A stretch of DNA of 50,485 nt from Clostridium sp. (GCA_017435645.1 JAFSER010000040.1:1-50485), one strand, 5' to 3'. Positions 25,027 through 35,127 are shown, counted from the first letter of the stretch. Numbers and translations: made by a program. Notes: generated by a model from the sequence alone, not told the origin.

Positions 25027-26028
25027 TTAAACTATAAATATTGGAGAGCTATAGGCTGTTTTATCTTCATTTTCTAAAATTTTTATAATATACCAATCTT
25101 CATTATCTTTCCTTGTATGTTCATAGAGATATTTAATAGTATTTAAATTTATGTTTTCGATCTTTCTAATAATAATTCCATTATTACTGATAATTTGTAT
25201 TTCTCTAATTTTAAATTTTATATCTTCAGCAAATATCATAAATCTTAATTTTTTTGAGGTATAAGGAAGTTCTTCACCCATAAAAATATCATTTATAGTA
25301 AAATAAAATTTTAGGTATCTAGATTCTGTTGAATAAGTTCGTCTCTCCTTAAAGGAAGATATAATATTATTACTTGATAAATTATTACATATACAAGCAG
25401 TTAAATTTTCAGAATTTCTTATATTAAGCGTATAATTATTTTCAGTATTAATAGCTCCTAATTTCCAACCTCTATCTAATAGATTAAAATAATATTTCTC
25501 ATAGTTAATCAATTTATTGTTTGATCTTTTGTTACTAACCTCAACAGAAGTAATTAGTTTATTTAATATATTATTATGGGGAAGTAGATTAGTGGAATTA
25601 TTATTAATAGTAATAAAAGAATCTGGATTATTTAACATCCATAAAGCTAATATTTTAAAGTCGCGTATAATACCAGTAAAATAATTATTTGGATTTATTA
25701 TACTTATATTTCCGTAATTGCTTGTACTACAATTAAAGCCTACTATTGGTATAAAATTATCATATTTTTTCTTAATCTTATGTGCAGATAATTTATTTAC
25801 TTGAAACTTAGAATATATACTATCTTTAAAATATATTTCTTCAGAAATATAAAGGTTATGATCAGTTAAAAACAGAAAATTTAATCCTATTCTATATGCA
25901 TACTCAAAGGCTTCTAAAGGAGAAAACTTACTATTAAAATACTGAGTACTATAATTTGTTATACCATAATAATATTTAATATTTGATTTATCAAAGGTAC
26001 TTAAAGCTTTGCTATTTCTTTTTCCCAT
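25027..26028 (-). CDS. Degenerate PHP-domain protein
   Basis: 333 aa. KFSPLEAFEYAYRIGLNFLFLTDHN resembles the PHP metallophosphoesterase pattern (TPEEALEYAKExGLDFLAITDHN), and later sections (PIVGFNCST, GWKLGAINTENN) fit the order of the fold. In active PHP proteins an HxH motif lies some 15-20 residues before that block. Here the place reads YYGITNYST with no His. TDHN is kept, but later His ligands are not obvious (GAINTENN in place of GxSDxH). The C-terminal 80 residues form a beta-rich domain. It is probably inactive or altered in metal binding. AAAGGAG precedes ATG 26028. Confidence 0.6.
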   Translation of the reverse strand: MGKRNSKALSTFDKSNIKYYYGITNYSTQYFNSKFSPLEAFEYAYRIGLNFLFLTDHNLYISEEIYFKDSIYSKFQVNKLSAHKIKKKYDNFIPIVGFNCSTSNYGNISIINPNNYFTGIIRDFKILALWMLNNPDSFITINNNSTNLLPHNNILNKLITSVEVSNKRSNNKLINYEKYYFNLLDRGWKLGAINTENNYTLNIRNSENLTACICNNLSSNNIISSFKERRTYSTESRYLKFYFTINDIFMGEELPYTSKKLRFMIFAEDIKFKIREIQIISNNGIIIRKIENINLNTIKYLYEHTRKDNEDWYIIKILENEDKTAYSSPIFIV

Positions 26029-26143
26029 TATAAACTCCTTTAATTAATTGATATATATATATATTATTTATTTAGGAGAAATAATGACAATAATATTAAC
26101 AAGTGATAAAATAACTTTAAATAAAGAATTGGGAGGGTATATT

Positions 26144-26644
26144 ATGATTTTAGAATTTAACGGAATTAAACCAGTAATAGATGAGAGTTGCTATATATCA
26201 GAAAGCGTTGATATAATAGGAGATGTTGTAATAAAAAAGGATGCTAATATTTGGTTTGGTACAACTATAAGAGGAGACATGAATAAAATTTTTATTGGAG
26301 AAAATACAAATATACAAGAAAATTCAGTTGTACATGTAGATACTCCTTATGAAACTTATATTGGTAATAATGTTACTATAGGACATAGAGCTATTATTCA
26401 TGGATGTATTATTGATGATAATGTATTGATTGGTATGGGTTCAATAATTTTAAATGGAGCTAAAATTGGGAAAAATAGCATAGTGGGAGCAGGTTCCTTA
26501 GTTACTCAAAATAAGGAGTTTGAAGAAGGTGTTCTTATAATGGGAAGTCCAGCAAAGGTTATTAGAAAACTTACAGAAGATGAGATAAAGAGTATAGAAA
26601 AATCTGCCAAGAACTATGTGGAGATTAGCAAGAAATACTTATAA
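26144..26644 (+). CDS. Gamma-carbonic anhydrase family hexapeptide protein
   Basis: 166 aa. A left-handed beta-helix of hexapeptide repeats, with the three zinc His positions in VVHVD, GHRAIIHG and nearby turns (residue order H, H, H as in the YrdA/CaiE-like group). The C-terminal helix KLTEDEIKSIEKSAKNYVE is normal. Physiological function of bacterial members without the acidic loop is often unclear. ATG 26144 follows GGGAGGG and gives the usual length. ATG 26084 also has a ribosome site (TAGGAG) and would add 20 residues. The next gene starts 14 bases downstream. Confidence 0.85.
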   Translation: MILEFNGIKPVIDESCYISESVDIIGDVVIKKDANIWFGTTIRGDMNKIFIGENTNIQENSVVHVDTPYETYIGNNVTIGHRAIIHGCIIDDNVLIGMGSIILNGAKIGKNSIVGAGSLVTQNKEFEEGVLIMGSPAKVIRKLTEDEIKSIEKSAKNYVEISKKYL

Positions 26645-26658
26645 ACTTAGGAGGCAAA

Positions 26659-27501
26659 ATGATAAATATCGGTGAATATAACTTATTAGAAGTTAAAAGA
26701 GAAAAGGATTTTGGTTATTATTTAGGAGATGAAGGAAAGCTTGATGTATTACTACCTAAATCTATGACTGAAGGTAAAGAAATTAATATAGGAGATAAAT
26801 TAGAAGTCTTTGTATATAGAGACTCAAAGGATAGACCTATTGCAACCTTTAAAAAACCTTTAGTAAAAGTAGGAGATGTAGGATATTTAAAAGTAGTATT
26901 CCAAACAGAATTTGGTGCTTTTATAGACTTTGGTTTAGATAGAGATATCTTTGTTCCATTAAAAGAACAAAGATATAAGCTTCATACTGGGAGCAAATAC
27001 TTATTCTATATATACTTAGATAAAACAGGAAGATTAGCTGCAACTACTGATGTTGAAAATTATATATTAAATGCTGTTGATGAAGGTATTGAATATAAAG
27101 TTGGAGATGAAGTTATAGGGCAAGTTTATGCTAAAACTCAAGGTGGTACAGTACATATTGCTATCGATTCTAAATATAGAGGATTAATTTTACCAAATGA
27201 ATATTATACTGAGATTTATCCAGGGACTGAAATGAAGCTTAGAGTTAAGAGAGTATATGAAGATGGTGTAATTGGCTTAACTCCTAGAAAAACTAGACTA
27301 AATGAAAGAGAAAAAATACAAGAGGATATATTAAAATATTTAAAGAAAAATGGCGGATTTATGCACTTTAATGATAAATCTAAGCCAGAAGATATTAAAG
27401 CTACTTTTAATACAAGTAAGAATTACTTCAAAATGGCTCTTGGTGGATTAATGAAGTCAGGAAAAATAGTTCAAGAAAAAGAGGGTACCAGATTAAAGTA
27501 A
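26659..27501 (+). CDS. cvfB: S1-domain RNA-binding protein CvfB
   Basis: 280 aa. The layout is that of CvfB: N-terminal S1-like domain (VLLPKSM...GDKLEVFVYRDSKDRPIAT), a second S1 domain with VGDVGYLKVVFQTEFGAFIDFGLDRDIFVPLKEQ, a third (GDEVIGQVYAKTQGGTVHIAID), and a C-terminal winged helix (ILKYLKKNGGFMHFNDKSKPEDIKATF). It binds RNA and affects virulence or translation in Staphylococcus and Bacillus. AGGAGG precedes the start. It is likely in an operon with the upstream hexapeptide gene. Confidence 0.92.
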   Translation: MINIGEYNLLEVKREKDFGYYLGDEGKLDVLLPKSMTEGKEINIGDKLEVFVYRDSKDRPIATFKKPLVKVGDVGYLKVVFQTEFGAFIDFGLDRDIFVPLKEQRYKLHTGSKYLFYIYLDKTGRLAATTDVENYILNAVDEGIEYKVGDEVIGQVYAKTQGGTVHIAIDSKYRGLILPNEYYTEIYPGTEMKLRVKRVYEDGVIGLTPRKTRLNEREKIQEDILKYLKKNGGFMHFNDKSKPEDIKATFNTSKNYFKMALGGLMKSGKIVQEKEGTRLK

Positions 27502-27516
27502 TATTTAATATTTAAA

Positions 27517-27557
27517 TAAAAGGAGAAGCTTCATTATATATGGAGTTTTTCTTTTTA
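27517..27557 (+). terminator. Terminator after cvfB
   Basis: An imperfect stem of about 15 pairs with wobbles joins 27518-27533 and 27541-27555, followed by T-rich sequence. Confidence 0.6.
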
Positions 27558-27649
27558 TAAAATATTAAGTGAAAAAATAATTTTTTTAATATAAATAGAA
27601 AACCATTATAAATTTACATGCTAAAATATCAGAATATTTAAAAATAATG

Positions 27650-27678
27650 TTGACTGTGTCGCTTTAGTGTGTTAAAGT
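27650..27678 (+). promoter_or_regulatory. Promoter of the amino-acid ABC operon
   Basis: TTGACT (27650-27655) and TAAAGT (27673-27678) with a 17-base spacer, about 50 bases before the start of the binding protein. Confidence 0.6.
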
Positions 27679-27726
27679 ATTAAATAAGAAAAAGCAATAA
27701 GCATTAAATTAGAGGGGGATTTAAAT

Positions 27727-28527
27727 ATGAGTTTGAAAAAAAGATTAATGGTATTATTATTAATAGTAATATCATCAATTTCATTAATATCTTGTGGAAC
27801 AAAGGAAAGTGGAAATACTTTAGATAAGGAAACTTTAGTACTTGGCTTTGATGATACTTTTGTACCAATGGGATTTAAGGATGAAAATGGAGAATATACG
27901 GGCTTTGATATTGATTTAGCAAAAGAAATTGCTAAAAAGCTTGATAAGGAAATAGAATTTCAACCAATTGATTGGAGTATGAAAGAAACTGAACTTAACA
28001 ATGGGAATATAGATTTTATTTGGAATGGATATAGTATTACAGATGAAAGAAAAGAAAAGGTTGCATTCTCAAATACTTATTTAAATAACAGACAAGTTAT
28101 TATAACTTTAGCAGATTCATCTATTAATTCTAAAGCAGATTTAGCAGGAGCTGTAGTAGGGGCACAAAATCAGTCAAGTGCTGTTGATGCAATAGAATCT
28201 GATGGAGATATAGTATCTACATTTAAAGATGGGACTATAGTAACTTTTGATACTAATAATGATGCTTTTATGGATTTAGAAGCAGGAAGATTAGATGCTG
28301 TAGTAGCTGATGAAATATTAGCTAAATACTATATTAATCAAAGAGGAGCAGAAAAGTATAAGATTATTGATGAGGATTTTGGACATGAGGATTATGCTGT
28401 AGGTATGAGAAAAGATGATACTGAATTAGTAGAAGCATTTAATGCTGCTTTTAAAGAGTTAATTGATGAAGGTATAGCAGGAGAAATATCTGAAAAGTGG
28501 TTTGGAGAAGACATTATAGTTAAATAA
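27727..28527 (+). CDS. Polar amino-acid ABC importer, substrate-binding lipoprotein
   Basis: 266 aa. A signal sequence ends in SLISCG, the lipobox cysteine, so it is a lipid-anchored binding protein. The SBP family 3 core is seen in VLGFDDTFVPMGFKDENGEYTGFDIDLAKEIAKKL, then WNGYSITDERKEKVAFSNTYL and AGRLDAVVADE. Cystine, glutamine or histidine-type amino acids are typical ligands, and the sequence alone does not decide. AGAGGGGG precedes the ATG. First of three genes. Confidence 0.93.
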   Translation: MSLKKRLMVLLLIVISSISLISCGTKESGNTLDKETLVLGFDDTFVPMGFKDENGEYTGFDIDLAKEIAKKLDKEIEFQPIDWSMKETELNNGNIDFIWNGYSITDERKEKVAFSNTYLNNRQVIITLADSSINSKADLAGAVVGAQNQSSAVDAIESDGDIVSTFKDGTIVTFDTNNDAFMDLEAGRLDAVVADEILAKYYINQRGAEKYKIIDEDFGHEDYAVGMRKDDTELVEAFNAAFKELIDEGIAGEISEKWFGEDIIVK

Positions 28528-28547
28528 TTATATAGGAGGCGTTTACT

Positions 28548-29198
28548 TTGGAATTAATAAATGAAATAATAACTTTTATTCCTGAAGCATTACAGGGACT
28601 AAAGGTAACTATAGAAATATTTGCAATAACATTAGTATTATCAATACCTTTAGGAGTAATAATAGCATTAGGAAGAATATCTAAAATAAAGGTAATTAAT
28701 TCATTAACTGGGGCATATGTATTAGTTTTAAGAGGAACGCCTTTATTACTTCAAATTTTATTTATATTTTTTGGTTTACCTTTATTAGGAATAGCATTAC
28801 CAAGATTCCCAGCAGCAATATTAGCAATGGTATTAAATTATGGAGCTTATTTTGGAGAAATATTTAGAGCAGGTATTTTATCTATAGATAAGGGACAATT
28901 TGAAGGAGCTGAAGTTTTAGGATTAACTAAAAAGGATACTTTTTTTAGAATAATAATGCCACAAGCTTTAAAAAGAATATTTCCACCAGTGGCTAATGAA
29001 ATAATTACTTTAGTAAAGGATACGTCATTAATATATGTTGTTGGGTTAGAGGAAATATTGAAAATAGCAAAAATAGCTGCAAATAGAATATCGTCAATAA
29101 TGCCTTTTGTTGTAGTAGCTATATTTTATTTGGTGTTTAATGGAATAATAACAAAGGTATTAGAGAGGGTAGAAAAGAAGTTTAATTATTATGAATAG
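28548..29198 (+). CDS. Polar amino-acid ABC importer, permease
   Basis: 216 aa, five membrane segments. GLKVTIEIFAITLVLSIPLG, YVLVLRGTPLLLQILFIFFG and the coupling loop GAEVLGLTKKDTFFRIIMPQALKRIFPP are typical of the HisM/GlnP family. The start is a TTG, seven bases after AGGAGG. It overlaps the next gene's ribosome site. It likely forms a homodimeric pore. Confidence 0.93.
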   Translation: MELINEIITFIPEALQGLKVTIEIFAITLVLSIPLGVIIALGRISKIKVINSLTGAYVLVLRGTPLLLQILFIFFGLPLLGIALPRFPAAILAMVLNYGAYFGEIFRAGILSIDKGQFEGAEVLGLTKKDTFFRIIMPQALKRIFPPVANEIITLVKDTSLIYVVGLEEILKIAKIAANRISSIMPFVVVAIFYLVFNGIITKVLERVEKKFNYYE

Positions 29199-29208
29199 GA
29201 GGAAAGCT

Positions 29209-29898
29209 ATGCTTAAAATTCAAGGATTAAAAAAGAAATTTAATAATAATGAAGTTTTAAAAGGAGTAGATTTAGAAATAAATTCTGGTGAAGTAGTAGT
29301 AATAGTGGGTCCTTCTGGTAGTGGTAAAACTACCTTACTAAGATGTGTTAATGGCTTAGAAATTTGTGATAATGGAACTATTGAAATTAATGAAAAATTT
29401 TTATGTAAAGATGGAGTTTATGTAGATAAGCTTAAATTTAATGAAGTTAGAAGAGATATAGGATTAGTTTTTCAAAATTTTAACCTTTTTCCTCATATGA
29501 GTGTGTTGGAGAATTTAATAGAAGCGCCAAAAAGAGTTTTAGGAAAAACTAAAGAGGAAGCTGAAAAAAATGCTAAGGATATATTAGAATTTTTAGCACT
29601 TGGTGATAAGTTAGAAGTTTATCCATATCAATTATCTGGTGGTCAAAAGCAAAGAGTTGCAATAGGAAGAGCTTTAGCTTTAAATCCTAAACTTATGTGT
29701 TTTGATGAGCCAACTTCAGCATTGGATCCAGGCTTAACAGGAGAAGTTTCAGATTTAATAAGATCTTTGGCGAAAGATGGAATGAGCATGCTTATTATTA
29801 CTCATGATATTGGATTTGCTAAGAAAGTAGCTGATAAAATTTACTCTATGAATAATGGAATATTGACAAGTGGAAATTTATATGAAACAACAACATAA
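29209..29898 (+). CDS. Polar amino-acid ABC importer, ATPase
   Basis: 229 aa. Walker A GPSGSGKTT, Q-loop VFQNFNLFPH, signature LSGGQKQRVA, Walker B LMCFDEPTSALDP, H-loop ITHD: complete GlnQ/HisP type. ATG 29209 follows AGGAGGAAA, better than the ATG at 29191. Last gene of the operon. Confidence 0.95.
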   Translation: MLKIQGLKKKFNNNEVLKGVDLEINSGEVVVIVGPSGSGKTTLLRCVNGLEICDNGTIEINEKFLCKDGVYVDKLKFNEVRRDIGLVFQNFNLFPHMSVLENLIEAPKRVLGKTKEEAEKNAKDILEFLALGDKLEVYPYQLSGGQKQRVAIGRALALNPKLMCFDEPTSALDPGLTGEVSDLIRSLAKDGMSMLIITHDIGFAKKVADKIYSMNNGILTSGNLYETTT

Positions 29899-30049
29899 AT
29901 TCATTAAATTTCATTTAAAGCAACCTTATTTAAAGAGCATATTATTAAAAAATGTACAGTCTTAAATGATAGGATTATTTTTATTAGCTTTATATTTAGA
30001 GATGTTTATAAAATATAAATAGAGTTGTATATAAATTAAATAAAATATA

Positions 30050-30088
30050 AAACCAGTAGAAGTATTAAATATCTACTGGTTTTTTTAA
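30050..30088. terminator. Bidirectional terminator between convergent units
   Basis: AAACCAGTAGA (30050-30060) pairs perfectly with TCTACTGGTTT (30072-30082), followed by TTTT. It lies between the importer operon and the leftward ATPase. Confidence 0.75.
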
Positions 30089-30132
30089 ATTGTAAATTTT
30101 TTCACTGTATTTATAATATATCTTTTTTATAT

Positions 30133-32766
30133 TTAAATATTAGATTTCTTTTTATCATTAAAATTAAAGAAAACTTTTAAAATCTCATTGACTATAAAAG
30201 GAATTAAAGAGATTAATATAACTATTCCCCAATCTTTAAAGCTTAATGGATATACTTTGAATACTTTAGCTGTGAATGGAATGGTTATTACCATAAATTG
30301 CAATAGTATACCAAAGGTAATAGAAGCTATTAGCCATTTATTCTTAAATAGTCCTATTTGTAATAATGATTTAGTTTCGTTTCTCATAGCTAGAGAGTAG
30401 AAAAGTTGAGAAATACTAAGAACTACAAAAGCCATAGTTTGAGCATGAATTAGTGAATTTGAATAAAACTTTTCTCCAAGAGTAAAGGCAAATAATGTTG
30501 TTGCACCTATTAATATACCATTTATAATTAATAAAATTCCTGTTCTTCCAGCAAACAAGCTTTCTTTTGGATTTCTAGGAGGAAGATTCATTACACCCTT
30601 ATCCCCAGGATCTATACCTAGAGATAAAGCAGGAAAGCTATCTGTAATTAAATTTATCCATAATATATGAATAGGTAAAAGTGGAGAAGGCCAATTTAAA
30701 AGTATTGCAACAAATAAAGAAATTAGCTCTCCTAAGTTACAACTTAATAAGAAGATAATAGATTTCTTTATATTGTTAAAAATATTCCTACCTTCTTCTA
30801 CAGCTTTTATTATTGTAGTAAAATTATCATCTGTTAAAACCATATCTGCAGCTCCTTTTGCTACATCAGTTCCTGTAATACCCATAGCAACTCCAATGTC
30901 AGCAGATTTTAATGAAGGAGCATCATTTACACCATCTCCAGTCATAGAAACAATGTTTCCATAGGATTTAAAAGCTTTAACTATCTTTACTTTATGCTCA
31001 GGAGATACCCTTGCAAAGACTTTATAATTATTAATGATTTTAGTAAACTCTTCATCAGAATAGCTATCTATCTCACTACCAGACATTGCTTCTGAAATAT
31101 TATTTGCTATTCCAAGCTCCTTAGCTATAGCAACAGCAGTGTTTTTATGATCTCCAGTTATCATAATAGTACGAATACCTGCTTTTTTACTGATTTCTAT
31201 TGAGTCTTTCACCTCTTCTCTAGGAGGATCAATCATTCCCATAAATCCAATAAAGATTAAGTTGTTTTCAAGGTTATCTATTGGAACGTGATTATTGTCA
31301 ATAGTTTTATAGGCTAAAGCCAATACTCTTAAAGCATCATCTGACATAGAATTAGATGCATTTAGAATTGTATTTTTTAATGATTCAGTTAACTCGTTAA
31401 TTTCACCATTTATTAATATTTTATTAGAGATTTTTAAAATACTATCTATAGCACCTTTAGTAAATACGTTAAAAGTATCTTTATAACTATTAACTGTAGT
31501 CATAAGCTTTCTATCGGAATCAAAAGGTATTTCATTAACTCTTTGATAAGTCTTATTTAAATCATCTTTTAATATATTTATTTTATTGCCAACATCTATC
31601 AAAGCTATTTCAGTAGGATCTCCAGTTACAACGCCATCTTTAGAAGTAGCATCGTTACATAAAATCATACCATTAACTAAAAGTTCTGTTTCTTGATTAT
31701 TTATATCAATATCTTCTAAATTAATTATTTTACCATTAACATAATATTTTTTTACAGTCATTTTATTTATAGTTAATGTACCAGTTTTATCAGAGCAGAT
31801 AATATTAACAGAACCTAATGTTTCAACTGAAGGAAGCTTTCTGATTATTGCATTTTCTTTTATCATTCTTTGAACACCAATAGCAAGAACTATTGCAACT
31901 ATAGCAGGTAAACCTTCTGGTATTACAGCAACAGCTAGACTTATAGAAGTCATAAACATCTCTAAAAGATTTCTACCTTGAAAAATTGATACTATAAACA
32001 TTAAGATAGAGATACCAACAGCTACAAAGCCTAGTATTTTCCCAAGCTGAGCTAATTTTTTTTGAAGAGGAGTAGTATTATCTTCTTCAGAATCAAGCAT
32101 CTTAGCAATTTTACCGATTTCTGTATTCATCCCAGTATTAACAACAATTCCTGTACCTCTACCATAAGTAACTAATGTAGACATAAAGGCCATATTATGT
32201 TGATCACCAATAGATAAATCATTAGAATCTGTAATAACGTTTGAAGTTTTTTCAGCAGGTACAGACTCTCCTGTAAAGGCAGACTCTTCAATTTTTAGGT
32301 TAGCAGATTCTATTATTCTTAAATCAGCAGGAATATATCTACCAGCATCTATAATTACAATATCTCCAACAACTATTTCTTCAGAGGGGATTTCAATAAT
32401 ATTTCCATCTCTTTTGATTATGGCTTTTGGGGTAGAGAGATTTTTCAATGCTTCTAAAGCTTTTTCAGCTTTAGCCTCTTGAATCATACCTACTATAGAA
32501 TTAATAAATATAACAATTAATATAATTGCTGAGTCACTACCTTCACCAAGAAAAAAAGAAATAATAGCTGCAATTAAAAGAATATATATCATTACATCAT
32601 TAATTTGTGATAAGAAGAGTTGAAATAAAGATTTTTTCTTTTTTCCTTGAAGTTTGTTTAAGCCATTTTTATTCAATCTTGCTTTTGCTTCAGATGAAGA
32701 TAATCCATTTATTAAATTACTAGATAATTCATCAATAATTTCTTTAAATTCTTTTTTATACCACAT
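30133..32766 (-). CDS. P-type (IIA) calcium-type cation ATPase
   Basis: 877 aa. It is a SERCA/PMCA-like P-type ATPase: an N-terminal cation-ATPase segment (LSSSEAKARLNKNGLNKL), actuator loop with TGES, membrane helix M4 with VIPEGLP, phosphorylation motif CSDKTGTLT, KGA, and hinge MTGDGVNDAPSLKSADIGVAMG. M5-M6 has NLGELISLFVAILLNWPSPLLPIHILWINLITDSFPALSLG, as in calcium pumps. It would export Ca2+ (or Mn2+) from the cytoplasm. The start has GGAGGT upstream. Divergent from the following ABC transporter. Confidence 0.93.
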   Translation of the reverse strand: MWYKKEFKEIIDELSSNLINGLSSSEAKARLNKNGLNKLQGKKKKSLFQLFLSQINDVMIYILLIAAIISFFLGEGSDSAIILIVIFINSIVGMIQEAKAEKALEALKNLSTPKAIIKRDGNIIEIPSEEIVVGDIVIIDAGRYIPADLRIIESANLKIEESAFTGESVPAEKTSNVITDSNDLSIGDQHNMAFMSTLVTYGRGTGIVVNTGMNTEIGKIAKMLDSEEDNTTPLQKKLAQLGKILGFVAVGISILMFIVSIFQGRNLLEMFMTSISLAVAVIPEGLPAIVAIVLAIGVQRMIKENAIIRKLPSVETLGSVNIICSDKTGTLTINKMTVKKYYVNGKIINLEDIDINNQETELLVNGMILCNDATSKDGVVTGDPTEIALIDVGNKINILKDDLNKTYQRVNEIPFDSDRKLMTTVNSYKDTFNVFTKGAIDSILKISNKILINGEINELTESLKNTILNASNSMSDDALRVLALAYKTIDNNHVPIDNLENNLIFIGFMGMIDPPREEVKDSIEISKKAGIRTIMITGDHKNTAVAIAKELGIANNISEAMSGSEIDSYSDEEFTKIINNYKVFARVSPEHKVKIVKAFKSYGNIVSMTGDGVNDAPSLKSADIGVAMGITGTDVAKGAADMVLTDDNFTTIIKAVEEGRNIFNNIKKSIIFLLSCNLGELISLFVAILLNWPSPLLPIHILWINLITDSFPALSLGIDPGDKGVMNLPPRNPKESLFAGRTGILLIINGILIGATTLFAFTLGEKFYSNSLIHAQTMAFVVLSISQLFYSLAMRNETKSLLQIGLFKNKWLIASITFGILLQFMVITIPFTAKVFKVYPLSFKDWGIVILISLIPFIVNEILKVFFNFNDKKKSNI

Positions 32767-32976
32767 ACTAATACCTCCAGAATTATAAATTTAAAGATAA
32801 ATTACATATAGATATATTTTAGTTAATTTTATTAATATTAATACATAGAAAAAAAGTAAATAAGTTATAGAGAGTTTTATTTAAAGAGAATGAGAATTAG
32901 TGATAATGCTTGAATTAAGTATTTATCGGAGTTAATATTATATAGAAATTGAAATTTATATAAAGGAGGGTATTAA

Positions 32977-34677
32977 ATGGTTAAAAGATTTATTAGCTAT
33001 TATAAACCATATAAAGTTTTATTTTTCTTTGATATGTTTGTAGCACTTATAGCAGCGGCATGTGATTTAGTGTATCCTATGATGACTAGAACACTAGTTA
33101 ATGATAGTATCCCTAATAAGAATATTAAAATGATAATTATATTTTCCGTTATTTTAATATTAATATATTTAATTAAAGCATTATGTACTTATTTTATGCA
33201 ATATTATGGACATGTTATGGGAGTGAATATGCAAGGAGATATGAGAAAAGATATGTTTTTTCATTTTCAAAAGCTTCCTAATAAATATTTTGATAATAAT
33301 AAAACTGGAGATTTAATGAGTAGAATGATAAATGATCTTATGGAAGTTTCAGAGCTTGCGCATCATGGTCCAGAAGATTTATTTATATCTATAGTAATGA
33401 TTTTAGGTTCTTTTATAGTTTTATGTACAATAAATATTCCATTAACAATAATTATATTTGCATTTATTCCATTTATAGTTATTTTTACATGGAAAAAGAG
33501 AAGTAAGATGTTAGATACCTTTATGAAAACTAGAGTAGAAACATCTAAGGTTAATTCAAATTTAGAAAATTCCCTTTCAGGTATTAGAACTACTAAAGCT
33601 TTTGCAGCTCATAAATATGAGATTAATAAATTTAGTAAGGGAAATGATAAGTTCAAAGAAGCTAGGTCTAAAGCTTATAAAGTAATGGGCGAATATTCTT
33701 CAGGAGTAGGTTTTGCAATAGATATTTTAGATTATATATCATTAATTGCTGGGGGAATATTTACTTATATAGAATTAATTAATATAGGAGATTTTTTTGC
33801 TTATCTTTTATATATAAAATTATTTACTCAACCAATAAAAAAGCTTGTAAGCTTTATGGAACAATATCAAAATGGAATGACAGGATTTAAGAGATTTATA
33901 GATATACTAGATGAAGATGTAGAACAAGATGGGAAAGTAGAGCTTAAAAATATTGAAGGTTGTATTGAGTTTAAAGATGTTAATTTTAAATATGATAAAA
34001 AGAATATATTAAATAGGATGAACTTAACTATAGAAGCTGGTAAGATGCTTGCTTTAGTAGGACCATCAGGTGGAGGTAAAACAACTATTTGTAATTTGAT
34101 ACCGAGATTTTATAATATAGATAGTGGAAATATATATATTGATAATGTAAGTATTTATGATTTAACACTGAAATCCTTGAGAGAAAATATAGGAATAGTT
34201 CAACAAGATATATTTTTATTTACAGGTACAATAAAAGAAAATATTTTATATGGAAATCATCAGGCTACAGATGAAGAGGTAATTATGGCAGCTAAAAGAG
34301 CTAATCTACACGAATTTATAATGACTTTACCAAAAGCATATGATACTTATATAGGAGAGAGAGGAGTTAAACTTTCAGGAGGACAAAAACAGAGAATATC
34401 TATAGCTAGAGTATTTTTGAAAAATCCAGCTATTTTAATATTAGATGAAGCAACATCAGCACTAGATAATACAACAGAGTATTTAATTCAAGAATCCTTA
34501 GAAGAATTATGTAAGGGAAGAACTACTATAGTAGTTGCACATAGGTTATCTACTATAAAAAATGCGGATGAAATATTAGTTATGTCTGAAAATGGAATTG
34601 AAGAAAGAGGAACACATGATGAATTATTAAATAGAAATGGAATTTACAGTGAGCTGTATGAAGCACAATTTTCTTAA
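32977..34677 (+). CDS. ABC exporter (fused permease and ATPase)
   Basis: 566 aa. Six-helix exporter domain (about 1-310) followed by the ATPase: Walker A GPSGGGKTT, signature LSGGQKQRIS, Walker B ILILDEATSALD and H-loop VVAHRLS. It should work as a homodimer exporting lipids, drugs or peptides. The substrate is not predictable. AAAGGAGGG precedes the ATG. It is probably monocistronic, as the next gene has its own promoter. Confidence 0.93.
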   Translation: MVKRFISYYKPYKVLFFFDMFVALIAAACDLVYPMMTRTLVNDSIPNKNIKMIIIFSVILILIYLIKALCTYFMQYYGHVMGVNMQGDMRKDMFFHFQKLPNKYFDNNKTGDLMSRMINDLMEVSELAHHGPEDLFISIVMILGSFIVLCTINIPLTIIIFAFIPFIVIFTWKKRSKMLDTFMKTRVETSKVNSNLENSLSGIRTTKAFAAHKYEINKFSKGNDKFKEARSKAYKVMGEYSSGVGFAIDILDYISLIAGGIFTYIELINIGDFFAYLLYIKLFTQPIKKLVSFMEQYQNGMTGFKRFIDILDEDVEQDGKVELKNIEGCIEFKDVNFKYDKKNILNRMNLTIEAGKMLALVGPSGGGKTTICNLIPRFYNIDSGNIYIDNVSIYDLTLKSLRENIGIVQQDIFLFTGTIKENILYGNHQATDEEVIMAAKRANLHEFIMTLPKAYDTYIGERGVKLSGGQKQRISIARVFLKNPAILILDEATSALDNTTEYLIQESLEELCKGRTTIVVAHRLSTIKNADEILVMSENGIEERGTHDELLNRNGIYSELYEAQFS

Positions 34678-34722
34678 ATATAATAAAAGAAAAAATATTG
34701 GATATAATATTTTTAGATAATA

Positions 34723-34752
34723 TTGACTTGATAAATATTAATATAGTATAGT
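34723..34752 (+). promoter_or_regulatory. Promoter of the thioredoxin operon
   Basis: TTGACT (34723-34728), 18-base spacer, TATAGT (34747-34752). Transcription would begin near 34759. Confidence 0.7.
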
Positions 34753-34766
34753 AAAATCAAAAATAA

Positions 34767-34783
34767 ATACCCTAATAGGGTAT
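34767..34783 (+). promoter_or_regulatory. CsoR/CstR-like operator before trxA
   Basis: ATACCCTA-A-TAGGGTAT is a perfect palindrome between the predicted start point and the ribosome site (34784-34791). CsoR and CstR family repressors (copper or persulphide sensing) bind ATACCC...GGGTAT palindromes. No regulator gene is nearby. Confidence 0.6.
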
Positions 34784-34798
34784 AGAGGAGGTTTTAAT

Positions 34799-35113
34799 AT
34801 GGTTCAGCATGTATCTGAATTAGATTTTAATGAAGTAGTATTAAATTATAATGGAGTTGTATTAGTGGATTTTTGGGCAACTTGGTGTGCGCCGTGTAAG
34901 ATGATTGCACCAATAATAGAAGATGTAGCAAAGGAAGTTACTGATGTAAGAGTTGTAAAAGTTGATGTTGATCAAAATGCTAAGTTAGCAGATAAATATC
35001 AAATAACAAATATCCCAACTTTAATAATATTTAAGAATGGTGAACCAATAGATACTTTTATGGGCTTTAAAACAAAAGATTTTATAAAGTCTGCTTTAGC
35101 TAAGCACATATAA
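34799..35113 (+). CDS. trxA: Thioredoxin
   Basis: 104 aa, a complete thioredoxin. The active site is FWATWCAPCKM (C30, C33). The cis-Pro loop NIPTL is present. It reduces protein disulphides with electrons from the reductase encoded 14 bases downstream. AGAGGAGG precedes the start. The CsoR/CstR-like palindrome sits in its leader. Confidence 0.95.
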   Translation: MVQHVSELDFNEVVLNYNGVVLVDFWATWCAPCKMIAPIIEDVAKEVTDVRVVKVDVDQNAKLADKYQITNIPTLIIFKNGEPIDTFMGFKTKDFIKSALAKHI

Positions 35114-35127
35114 GGTGGGATGTCAAA

